From NCBI RefSeq assembly GCF_004307995.1, contig NZ_SIRE01000006.1:186001-250000 (forward strand): 64,000 bases of DNA, written 5' to 3'. The notes beneath the pieces are model-generated. The model had not been told where the DNA came from. It saw only the letters and a list, made by a program, of their open reading frames with translations, and did not search any database. The translations under genes were made by a program, and so were the position numbers. This document shows, in pieces, positions 43,657-51,270 of the stretch; position 1 is the stretch's first letter; each line of letters starts with the position of its first letter. The stretch is from Paenibacillus thalictri (GTDB lineage Bacteria; Bacillota; Bacilli; Paenibacillales; NBRC-103111).

Positions 43657-44835
43657 TTACCTCACCATAACCGAGACATTGCCGGCGGCAATGAGGATCG
43701 TAATGGCTAGAAAAAACATCAGACCGACAACCGCCAAAGCGGCAAATACATAAATCATGCTTTTGCCGATGGTCTGCAGGCAGGATATCATCGGATTGTC
43801 TCCCAGCGGCTGCATAACCGCGGCGCAAATGTTGTAAATCAAAGCCAAGGTCATAATCTTAATGGCCGGGAACGCGCAAATCATGATGATGATAACTACA
43901 CCGGCGAGGCCTACTGCATTTTTAACCAGCAGCGATGCTCCGATGACCGTCTCGGAAGCATCTGCGAACAGGCGGCCGACCACCGGTACGAAGTTGCCGG
44001 TGATGTACTTGGCAGTCCGGATGGTTACCCCGTCCGTGATCGCGCTGCCCGCCCCCTGAACGGAGATGACGCCGAGAAATACGGTGATGAATACGCCGAG
44101 GCTGCCAACGCTGATATTTCGCAGCAAGTCGGCCAGCTGCGTCACTTTGTATTTATCGCTGAGCGAGCTGACGATATGCAGGATCGCCGAGAAAAACAAT
44201 AGCGGGAACACCACAACGTAAATGGCTGTACCGATCGAGTGGATCATAAAGATGATCAGCGGATGCAGCACCGAGACCGTGACGACATTCCCCATCGAAG
44301 CCAGCAGAATCAGCAGCAGCGGTACAACCGCGATCATAAACTGAATCATCTGGGTGATCGCGTCCTTCGCATATTGAATCGCTACGCTGAAGCTGTTGAT
44401 CGCTATAATCATCAGTACGAGAAAACAGATCGAGTAGGCAATTTTACTGACGGCATTTTTTTCGAAAGAACTTTGCACCGTTTCCAGCAGCATACTGAAG
44501 ATGGTCAGAATAACGATCGCCGCCAGCAGCTTGCCGTTGTACAAAATCTCGTGAAAGAAATAGTTTAGTCCGCCCTGCATCGCCGCTTTGATGCTGAACT
44601 GCTTGGCCCCCGTCAGCAGTTCCATAAACCCCGGAGTCCGGCCTTCCGGAAAAAAACCGCCATAATCCTGCACCAGCTTGCTCCAGAACTGCTCGACTTG
44701 ATCTGTCGGAAGATGCTCCGCTTGTTCTTTGATCACTTGCTCGACCGGTGACGCCGCCGCGCGTCCGCCAATCTGCATCAGCAGTGCGAGAACAAGCCCG
44801 GGCAGCCGTATTCGCTTGATCCAATGCCGCACCAC
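43657..44835 (-). CDS. spoIIIAE: Stage III sporulation protein AE
   Basis: 392 residues. Signal-like start (LPGLVLALLMQIGGRAAAS), then about eight membrane helices; GSAITDGVTIRTAKYITGNFVPVVGRLFADA is a strong family mark. Polytopic core of the spoIIIA export-like channel. GTG start behind AGGAGAGGG. Confidence 0.96.
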   Translation of the reverse strand: MVRHWIKRIRLPGLVLALLMQIGGRAAASPVEQVIKEQAEHLPTDQVEQFWSKLVQDYGGFFPEGRTPGFMELLTGAKQFSIKAAMQGGLNYFFHEILYNGKLLAAIVILTIFSMLLETVQSSFEKNAVSKIAYSICFLVLMIIAINSFSVAIQYAKDAITQMIQFMIAVVPLLLILLASMGNVVTVSVLHPLIIFMIHSIGTAIYVVVFPLLFFSAILHIVSSLSDKYKVTQLADLLRNISVGSLGVFITVFLGVISVQGAGSAITDGVTIRTAKYITGNFVPVVGRLFADASETVIGASLLVKNAVGLAGVVIIIMICAFPAIKIMTLALIYNICAAVMQPLGDNPMISCLQTIGKSMIYVFAALAVVGLMFFLAITILIAAGNVSVMVR

Positions 44836-44862
44836 CTGAAATCCCTCTCCTTTTTGCGCACA

Positions 44863-45252
44863 TTAAGCCGGAATCATTTTGACAACCGTCTCGATAATGA
44901 CCGAAACGATCGGTATCGCCATCACCATAATCAATATTTTGCCGGAGAGTTCGATTTTCGAGGCGATCGATTCCTGACCCGCGTCACGCACGATTTGCGC
45001 GCCGAATTCAGCGATATAGGCGATTCCGATAATTTTCAAAATCGTCTTAAGAAAAATCATGTTGATGCCCGATTTTACGGCCAAATCCTCCAGAACCTGG
45101 ATGACCGAAGAGATTTTGCCGATCAGCATCAGAAACAACGCAATGCCTGTAAAAGCCGTGAGCAGAAAAGCAAACATCGGCTTCTGTTCCCGGACAATGA
45201 GGATCAGGATCGCAGCAATTAGACCGACACCTACAACCTGAATGATTTCCAT
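44863..45252 (-). CDS. spoIIIAD: Stage III sporulation protein AD
   Basis: 129 residues, four membrane segments, with FIKTILKIIGIAYIAEFGAQI-like region and a final IVSVIIETVVKMIPA. Distantly related to SpoIIIAC. ATG start behind AAGGTGA. Confidence 0.96.
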   Translation of the reverse strand: MEIIQVVGVGLIAAILILIVREQKPMFAFLLTAFTGIALFLMLIGKISSVIQVLEDLAVKSGINMIFLKTILKIIGIAYIAEFGAQIVRDAGQESIASKIELSGKILIMVMAIPIVSVIIETVVKMIPA

Positions 45253-45263
45253 CGCGATTCACC

Positions 45264-45467
45264 TTACTGAAATAAAAAAATCGTTTTAATTTCTTTAAAC
45301 AAGCTGTCAAGTAAGCTGACGACCATAAAGAGCACGACCACAAATCCGATGACCGTTACCCAATGCGCCATGTCCTCTTTGCCCATCTGCTTGAGCACCG
45401 TATGTATCATGGCGACGATGATCCCAATGCCGGCTATTTGAAATATCGCGTTCACATCCACGTTCAT
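45264..45467 (-). CDS. spoIIIAC: Stage III sporulation protein AC
   Basis: 67 residues from ATG at 45467, six bases after GGAAGGTG; the in-frame GTG at 45476 overlaps that site. Two membrane helices (AIFQIAGIGIIVAMIHTVLK and VTVIGFVVVLFMVVSLL). Normal size for the family. Confidence 0.96.
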   Translation of the reverse strand: MNVDVNAIFQIAGIGIIVAMIHTVLKQMGKEDMAHWVTVIGFVVVLFMVVSLLDSLFKEIKTIFLFQ

Positions 45468-45488
45468 CGGCGGCACCTTCCTAATTTC

Positions 45489-46007
45489 CTAATACATTAA
45501 AATAACCACGAGCGCCCCCATCAGCACCCCCAAGCTTTTCCACATGCTTTCGTAACGTTTCTGCTCTTCCAGCGCATGCGTTTCTTCCGCTTGCAGCTGG
45601 CTTGCGGCAAGCCGCAGATGCTTGATCTGATCCTCGCGGTCGGAGCGCCCCAGCGAATTTCCGAGCTGCAGCACGATCTGCTTTTCGCCGCTTTTCATCG
45701 CCGTATACTTCCACTGCTCCTCTGCAGCTTCTTGCCATATCTCCGCGGCCGATCTGTCCGTTGACGCCGCTAACCCTTCTCCCGCTCTGCGGAATAAACC
45801 GGCAGCCGGCTCAGGCAATTGCGCCGCCATTTTGCTGAACGCCGACGCCAGCGGGGTTAGCCCGTAAACAATTTCCGTTTCCAGCCGCCCCAGCGCCTGA
45901 ATGATATGCCTGATCTGCTTTGGCCTGCGGGACAGCTGCGACGCTTGATAGAAGCCAAACATCGCCCCGGCAAAAAGAATCAGTACCGCACCGATCAGCT
46001 TCAGCAT
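45489..46007 (-). CDS. spoIIIAB: Stage III sporulation protein AB
   Basis: 172 residues from ATG at 46007, which lies inside the end of spoIIIAA behind GGGGGGA; a longer frame to 46076 is only the alternate reading of spoIIIAA. Membrane helices at both ends (MLKLIGAVLILFAGAMFGFY and LGVLMGALVVILMY) with LETEIVYGLTPLASAF between. Resembles GspF-type export proteins in distant form. Confidence 0.95.
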   Translation of the reverse strand: MLKLIGAVLILFAGAMFGFYQASQLSRRPKQIRHIIQALGRLETEIVYGLTPLASAFSKMAAQLPEPAAGLFRRAGEGLAASTDRSAAEIWQEAAEEQWKYTAMKSGEKQIVLQLGNSLGRSDREDQIKHLRLAASQLQAEETHALEEQKRYESMWKSLGVLMGALVVILMY

Positions 46008-47008
46008 CGATCCGTCCCCCCGATCCGGACGGCGGCTCCGCCGCGTTGCTGGATCGGCTCTCCATTCCCGCCGCACACGAACTCCACTGTTCCCGGCCCT
46101 GCTCTGCGGCTTAGCACCACGTATCTTTGAAACACGCCGTCTTGGATCAGCTGCTTTAATATCGGACGCCGGCTCACATCGGCTAGATCGCGCCCGTGCG
46201 CCGTAGCCATCACGCGAATGCCGGCCCTTACCGCCTCATGGATCGCTTCCGCATCCTCCGGCCTGCCGATTTCATCGACAGCGATAATATCCGGTGACAT
46301 GGAACGGATCATCATCATCATCCCTTCCGCTTTCGGACAGCCGTCCAGCACGTCCGTTCTCGGGCCGACATCAAACGTCGGAACCCCATGCGAACAGGCG
46401 GCCAGCTCCGAACGTTCATCGACAATGCCGACTTTTAGCCCCAAACCTGCCCATAACGGGCTCGGCCATATTCCACTGCTGATCAGCCGCGTCAAATCGC
46501 GAAGCAGCGTTGTTTTCCCCTGCTGTGGAGGCGAAATGATTAATGTCGGCAACACCGAATGCGCTTCGTGATCTGTAATCAGCGGCAGCACCTTCGAGCC
46601 CGATCCGGCAGCTTCGCGGGCGATGCGGATATTAAAACCGCTGACTTCTTTAATCTGCTTAACCTTCCCCTGCTCAAGCACCGTGCGGCCGGCTAGTCCG
46701 ACGCGATGGCCGCCGCTAATCGTGATATACCCCCGGCGCAGCTCCTCGTCAAAGGTGTACACCGAATGATGCGTAGCCAATTCCAGCACAGCGGCGCATT
46801 CTTCGCGGCTTGTCACGTAGGCGGAACCCGGCTCCCGATATAGCTGCGATTTGGCCCCGACGAATGCGTAACCTCCCCGGAAAATGATCTCCAGCGGACG
46901 TTTTTCGCGGATGCGGATTTCTTCCAAAATATCCTTGGTAGCATTTGGTAGATTTTGCATGATGGCTTTGAGCGACGTTGGTAGAATCGATAGAATGGTA
47001 TCCAGCAC
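46001..47008 (-). CDS. spoIIIAA: Stage III sporulation protein AA, ATPase
   Basis: 335 residues from GTG at 47008, eight bases after GGGGG. The ATG at 47032 would lie only a few bases from the predicted SigE transcription start, so it is unlikely. Walker A SPPQQGKTTLLRDL (about residue 160 onward), Walker B DIIAVDEIGRPEDAEAI, and GHRVGLAGR before. SpoIIIAA is a secretion-type ATPase that powers the channel from the mother-cell side. Confidence 0.95.
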   Translation of the reverse strand: MLDTILSILPTSLKAIMQNLPNATKDILEEIRIREKRPLEIIFRGGYAFVGAKSQLYREPGSAYVTSREECAAVLELATHHSVYTFDEELRRGYITISGGHRVGLAGRTVLEQGKVKQIKEVSGFNIRIAREAAGSGSKVLPLITDHEAHSVLPTLIISPPQQGKTTLLRDLTRLISSGIWPSPLWAGLGLKVGIVDERSELAACSHGVPTFDVGPRTDVLDGCPKAEGMMMMIRSMSPDIIAVDEIGRPEDAEAIHEAVRAGIRVMATAHGRDLADVSRRPILKQLIQDGVFQRYVVLSRRAGPGTVEFVCGGNGEPIQQRGGAAVRIGGTDRC

Positions 47009-47042
47009 GAAATGCACCCCCAAGCTGTCCATCTTTACAACA

Positions 47043-47070
47043 TATGTATGCCTATTTGAACCGAATATGA
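47043..47070 (-). promoter_or_regulatory. SigE promoter of the spoIIIA operon
   Basis: On the reverse strand TCATATT (47064-47070), 13 bases, CATACATA (47043-47050), almost a perfect SigE consensus with correct spacing. SigE is the known early mother-cell factor for this operon in B. subtilis. Confidence 0.82.
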
Positions 47071-47074
47071 CAAC

Positions 47075-47350
47075 TTACTTTTTTAAGATTCCGATTAAAA
47101 TGAAAGAAACGCCGCACAATACAAAGGCCAATTTGCTAAATGATAGTTTGTCCGCCAGTCCGACAAAACCGATCGTCGTTGTCGTAAGCAGGACAAACGG
47201 TCCCACCAAAGCTAGACCCGAATTGACGATCAGCGCCTTATCGATCTGATTGAACCTGAGCATCAGCACAGCCGCGGCAATTTCGACGCTGCCCGAAAAG
47301 ATGCGAAGGGCCGCCATACTTAGAACCACCTTATTGAACATATCCCACAC
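47075..47350 (-). CDS. yqhV: YqhV family (DUF2619) membrane protein
   Basis: 91 residues, GTG start seven bases after GGGGGAG. Three membrane segments: ALRIFSGSVEIAAAVLMLRF, ALIVNSGLALVGPFVLLTTT and LAFVLCGVSFILIGILKK. The same small gene precedes spoIIIAA in B. subtilis. Function unknown. Confidence 0.88.
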   Translation of the reverse strand: MWDMFNKVVLSMAALRIFSGSVEIAAAVLMLRFNQIDKALIVNSGLALVGPFVLLTTTTIGFVGLADKLSFSKLAFVLCGVSFILIGILKK

Positions 47351-47427
47351 GCTTTGTCTCCCCCTTTCCCGTATTGAAGCGCTACTATTTACTCTATGCG
47401 TGCTTGTCTCTTTTTAGGCATCGTGGG

Positions 47428-47455
47428 CACACCCCTAAATAAAAATGCATATGAT
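47428..47455 (+). promoter_or_regulatory. SigK-like promoter of comA-comB
   Basis: CACA (47428-47431), 16 bases, CATATGAT (47448-47455) fits the SigK pattern of an AC-rich -35 and CATANNNT -10. It would start transcription about 40 bases before comA. Confidence 0.5.
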
Positions 47456-47503
47456 GACACAGAAAAAAAACTACTCTACACACGAGAAGAGGAGATTTAC
47501 GCA

Positions 47504-48331
47504 ATGGAAGTTTCGTCCCGTCTGGATTGGCATCCGCTGCTAAGCGATCCGACCGCAAGCCGCACCGCCAAGCCACGTGCCTTGGGGAAAACAATGGTCA
47601 TCGACAAAGGCTTAGGACTGAACGCAATGCTTGATCTGATGGAAACGGCAGCAGATCATATTGATTTTTTGAAAATCGGCTTCGGCACCTCCCCTCTGTA
47701 TAAGATCAAACTATTAAAAAACAAAATCGACCATGCCAAAGCAAACGATATTATCGTTTACCCTGGCGGCACTTTTCTGGAGGTGGCTATCAGGCAAAAT
47801 AATATCGACGCTTTTTTCGATATGGTCGCTTTTTTAGGTTTCAACGGTCTGGAAGTGTCGGACGGCACCATCGAGCTAAGCCGCGAACTTAGAAGCGAGT
47901 TGATCGAACGCGGCGTCGACGCAGGATTAACGGTCATAACCGAATATGGCAAAAAGTGCTGGGGTTCGTCCATTGAAATAGGAGAGTTGATCGAAACGGT
48001 GGCTATCGATTGCAGCAAGGGAGCCAGTCTTGTCACCATTGAGGGAAGAGAATCGGGCAAAGGCGTCGGGATTTACGACGAAAACGGCGACTGCAAAGAT
48101 GAGGAGATTTCGCTTGTCCTGCAAGGCGTTGCAGACAGCGGCAGACTGCTTTGGGAAGCGCCGCACAAAGATCAGCAGGTGCATCTGCTGACGCTGCTTG
48201 GCACACAAATCAATCTGGGCAATATCGCCCCCCAGGACATCATTTCGCTGGAAGCGCTGCGCCGCGGGCTGCGTTCGGATACGTTAAAACTGGGCCGTAC
48301 GGAGCAGCAGGTCGCCGCCAAACAGTTGTAA
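47504..48331 (+). CDS. comA: Phosphosulfolactate synthase ComA
   Basis: 275 residues from ATG at 47504 with GAGGAG nine bases upstream; an earlier in-frame start at 47396 crosses the predicted promoter. TIM-barrel family with DKGLGLNAMLDLMETAADHIDFLKIGFG at the start, YPGGTFLEVA and GFNGLEVSDGTIEL. Adds sulfite to phosphoenolpyruvate to give phosphosulfolactate. First found in methanogen coenzyme M synthesis; in Bacillus the relatives make sulfolactate for spores. Note that this comA is unrelated to the competence regulator of the same name. Confidence 0.94.
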   Translation: MEVSSRLDWHPLLSDPTASRTAKPRALGKTMVIDKGLGLNAMLDLMETAADHIDFLKIGFGTSPLYKIKLLKNKIDHAKANDIIVYPGGTFLEVAIRQNNIDAFFDMVAFLGFNGLEVSDGTIELSRELRSELIERGVDAGLTVITEYGKKCWGSSIEIGELIETVAIDCSKGASLVTIEGRESGKGVGIYDENGDCKDEEISLVLQGVADSGRLLWEAPHKDQQVHLLTLLGTQINLGNIAPQDIISLEALRRGLRSDTLKLGRTEQQVAAKQL

Positions 48332-48378
48332 CCGCTTGAAGCCTTAAGTTCTACCTGCTGAATCAAGGAGGCAGAAGC

Positions 48379-49089
48379 ATGAAAGTTGAAGTGATTCCAA
48401 GCATTCATGAAGCTGTGGCTGACCAATTTGCCGGCAAAACGGCCATCGTGATCGACGTGCTGAGGGCGACCAGCACAATGGTTGCCGCTCTGGCCGCAGG
48501 ATGCAAAGGCATTGTTCCGGTAGAAACGATTGAGCAGGCCAAAAAAGCCCAAGCTCCGGGCGATCTACTTGGCGGCGAAAGATTTTGCCAGAAAATACCG
48601 GGATTTGATCTCGGCAACTCCCCATTGGAATACCGCCGCGATATTGTAGGCGATAAAATCGTTGTCATGACAACAACCAACGGAACCCGGGCGATTCAAA
48701 CATCGCTGCAAGCCGAGACCATTCTGGCAGGCTCCTTGCTGAACGGAGCCGCTTGTGCGGCCAAAGCGCTGGAATCGGAGCGTGATATCGTTATTTTATG
48801 TTCAGGCACAAACGATGTGTTTAGTCTGGAGGATGGGCTTTGCGCAGGTTTGCTGGCGGCGGAATTGTCGCGTCTGGCCTCCGTCCCTCCTGATTTCAAC
48901 GACGTAGGTTTGGCCATGATGTACACGTTTGAGCGGATTCGGGATAATCTGACGGAAGCGATATTCGGCTGTTCGAACGGGAAACGGTTGTCCCGCCTTG
49001 GCTTCTCCCAAGATATCGTCTACTGTTCCCAGGTCAACCGGCTTGCAGTCGTACCCGAGTTTTGTATGGGTGTTATGAAGCAACACTAA
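48379..49089 (+). CDS. comB: 2-phosphosulfolactate phosphatase ComB
   Basis: 236 residues, ATG behind CAAGGAGG. Family motifs: AIVIDVLRATSTMVAALAAG, GERFCQKIPGFDLGNSPLEY, and TTNGTRAI. Mg-dependent phosphatase that turns phosphosulfolactate into (R)-sulfolactate. It follows comA by 47 bp in the same transcript; together they form a two-step pathway whose product would accumulate or be exported. Confidence 0.95.
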   Translation: MKVEVIPSIHEAVADQFAGKTAIVIDVLRATSTMVAALAAGCKGIVPVETIEQAKKAQAPGDLLGGERFCQKIPGFDLGNSPLEYRRDIVGDKIVVMTTTNGTRAIQTSLQAETILAGSLLNGAACAAKALESERDIVILCSGTNDVFSLEDGLCAGLLAAELSRLASVPPDFNDVGLAMMYTFERIRDNLTEAIFGCSNGKRLSRLGFSQDIVYCSQVNRLAVVPEFCMGVMKQH

Positions 49090-49206
49090 CACAGGTTCGT
49101 TCTAAAACGGTTGTCCTCTCATAGAATGATGTAGAATCAACTTCCGGGCCAAGCCTGAAGACGGGGTTTTCTCTTCACGAAACTATGAGACAAGGAGTCT
49201 TTACCG

Positions 49207-49671
49207 ATGATGAACGGAGACATTTTGCTCGTTTTACTCATTATTATCGGGTTGATTGGGCGCTCCCCGATCATCACAACCGCGGCTTGCGTGCTGCTGG
49301 TGGTCAAACTGATCAGTCTGGAGAGGTTTCTGCCTACAATTGAACGGAGGGGGCTGGAGCTAGGGCTGCTCTTTCTGACCATGGGCGTGTTAGTGCCTTT
49401 TGCCAGCGAGCGGATTAATTACAAGGACGTCGTCTCGGTATTTACGTCGTGGCCCGGCATATTGGCGCTGATCGGCGGAGCTATCGCTACCTATATGAAC
49501 GGAAAAGGATTGGAACTACTCAAACTAGACCCACAATTAATTGTGGGTCTAGTCATTGGTTCCATATTCGGCATTATTTTTTTGCGAGGCATACCTGTAG
49601 GGCCGCTGATGGCTGCGGGAATCACCGCGTTCCTGCTGGCCGTGTTCAGGATGCTGTTTGGCAAAGGCTGA
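49207..49671 (+). CDS. DUF441 family membrane protein
   Basis: 154 residues with about four membrane helices: [20 protein letters not shown], then [17 protein letters not shown], then [16 protein letters not shown] and [19 protein letters not shown]441 proteins are widespread in Bacillales with no known role. ATG with AAGGAGT upstream. The coding sequence contains a perfect 30-bp palindrome at 49524-49553 without breaking the frame. Confidence 0.88.
   Translation: MMNGDILLVLLIIIGLIGRSPIITTAACVLLVVKLISLERFLPTIERRGLELGLLFLTMGVLVPFASERINYKDVVSVFTSWPGILALIGGAIATYMNGKGLELLKLDPQLIVGLVIGSIFGIIFLRGIPVGPLMAAGITAFLLAVFRMLFGKG
49524..49553. repeat. Perfect 30-bp palindrome inside the DUF441 gene
   Basis: The half-site ACTAGACCCACAATT is followed at once by its exact reverse complement, with no loop. 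It encodes part of [10 protein letters not shown] in a membrane-loop region. Confidence 0.97.
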
Positions 49672-49760
49672 AGCCGCGCTTGCAGATCGCCCGGTTATTC
49701 CGGCGCAAACCAGCAAAAAACCAGGAAAACCCGGAAGCAGCGACGAAAAAATACGCGTGA

Positions 49761-51017
49761 TTAACGTCTTTCCGACGGGCCGCCGACAAACACTTGCGAA
49801 TCGGTATCCAGGCCGTATGCGGTATGCAGCGCTTGAATAACCTCAATCAAACGCGAGCCGTCAATGACACAGGACGTCTTGATTTCGGAGGTGCTGACCA
49901 TGTTGATGCTGAGGCCAAGCTCGGAGATCACTTCGAACATCTTAGCCGCAACGCCCGGCGTGCTGACCATACCGGCACCAACGATCGATACTTTCACAAG
50001 ATTTTCCTGGGAAGTCACTTCCCGGAAACCAACTGTGGAACGAATGCCCTCAATCACTTGCAGAGCCTTGTCTTTATCGCTGAGCGATACGGTGAAGGAG
50101 AAATCGGCAGCGCCGTTCATCACGCCGCTTTGCACGATAATGTCCACATCGATTTGCTCCTTTGCCAGAGCGGTAAATACTTTGGCCAATTGGCCGACCT
50201 TTTCTTCAACGCCCAAGATGCTGATTCTTGCCACGTTCTTATCATAAGCAATGCCGCGCACCGCGAGGCCTTGTTCCATGACTGCTTCCTCCTTCACTTT
50301 CGTACCCTCATTATGATTAAAGCTGGATCTGACGACGAGCGGTACGTTGTAATTTTTCGCATACTCCACCGCTCTTGGATGCAGCACGGCTGCGCCCAAG
50401 TTGGCAAGCTCCAGCATCTCGTCGTACGAGATTTCGTTCAGCTTGCGAGCCACGCGGACAATCCGCGGGTCCGTCGAGTAAACGCCGTCGACATCGGTAA
50501 AAATTTCGCACACGTCGGCTTTAATTGCCGCAGCGAGCGCGACCGCAGTCGTATCGGAACCGCCGCGGCCAAGCGTCGTAATCTCGCCTTCGCCGGTCAT
50601 GCCCTGGAAACCTGCAACAATTACGATCTTGTCGTTATCCAGCGCTTTCAAAATACGTTCCGGCTGAATGTCGGTAATACGCGCCTTGCCATGAACGTCT
50701 TCCGTGTACATTCCCGCTTGCCAGCCGGTGAAGGATACGGCCGAACATCCCAAGCTATGTATCGCCATAGACAGCAATGCGACCGATACCTGCTCGCCAG
50801 TGGAAAGCAGCATATCCATTTCACGTGCCGGCGGCGTAGTCGTACATATTTGTTTGGTTAAATCGATCAAATCATCGGTGGTGTCGCCCATCGCAGATAC
50901 GACGACAACGCACTGATGGCCTTCCTGTTTTCTTTCTGAGATCCGCTTCGCTACACGCTTCATTCTCTCCGGGTCGCCAACGGAGCTGCCGCCAAATTTC
51001 ATCACAATCAGAGACAA
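49761..51017 (-). CDS. lysC: Aspartokinase (two ACT domains)
   Basis: 418 residues from TTG at 51017, eight bases after TAGGAGTG, giving the expected MSLIVMKFGGSSVG start. Kinase motifs include KFGGSS, FTGWQAG and TTLGRGGSDTTAVAL; two ACT domains follow (about residues 265-340 and 345-410) that bind lysine and threonine. First step from aspartate to lysine, threonine, methionine and diaminopimelate. B. subtilis LysC type by length. No lysine riboswitch fits in the short leader. Confidence 0.93.
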   Translation of the reverse strand: MSLIVMKFGGSSVGDPERMKRVAKRISERKQEGHQCVVVVSAMGDTTDDLIDLTKQICTTTPPAREMDMLLSTGEQVSVALLSMAIHSLGCSAVSFTGWQAGMYTEDVHGKARITDIQPERILKALDNDKIVIVAGFQGMTGEGEITTLGRGGSDTTAVALAAAIKADVCEIFTDVDGVYSTDPRIVRVARKLNEISYDEMLELANLGAAVLHPRAVEYAKNYNVPLVVRSSFNHNEGTKVKEEAVMEQGLAVRGIAYDKNVARISILGVEEKVGQLAKVFTALAKEQIDVDIIVQSGVMNGAADFSFTVSLSDKDKALQVIEGIRSTVGFREVTSQENLVKVSIVGAGMVSTPGVAAKMFEVISELGLSINMVSTSEIKTSCVIDGSRLIEVIQALHTAYGLDTDSQVFVGGPSERR

Positions 51018-51098
51018 AGCTGGTTCACTCCTAACCGTCACATTTACATAAGAAAAGCTTCTCATTGGAAGCATTTTCAGATTCTAATACAATAAATT

Positions 51099-51107
51099 AT
51101 TATACCA
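51099..51107 (-). promoter_or_regulatory. Extended -10 promoter element of lysC
   Basis: On the reverse strand TGG followed by a perfect TATAAT (51099-51104). No good -35 hexamer is visible. The leader to the TTG start would be about 80 bases. Confidence 0.5.
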
Positions 51108-51217
51108 TAACGCCCTTATCTTAGGAACTAGAAAGTTATACGAAACTCACGCCGGGCAAATGATTGTGTCGAACGATTGTCGCTTTCGAGAATTAACTCG
51201 TTAAAGTGAATACGTAT

Positions 51218-51247
51218 TAAAAAGCGGGTTGTGAGTCCAACCCGCTT
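51218..51247 (-). terminator. Terminator of the mannosidase transcript
   Basis: Perfect 10-bp stem AAGCGGGTTG/CAACCCGCTT with a six-base loop, followed on the reverse strand by five T residues. Confidence 0.9.
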
Positions 51248-51270
51248 CAAATACATATATATCGGCCATG

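Noticed and set aside
4961..49089. A single sulfur pathway linking the sulfatase with comA-comB
   Set aside because: The loci are over 40 kb apart, differ in regulation and do not share intermediates; no evidence for a link.
49794..50861. 355-codon forward open frame opposite aspartokinase
   Set aside because: Antisense shadow of lysC without ribosome site or recognisable domains.
51018..51217. Possible lysine riboswitch before lysC
   Set aside because: The leader after the -10 element is only about 80 bases and shows no L-box motifs.
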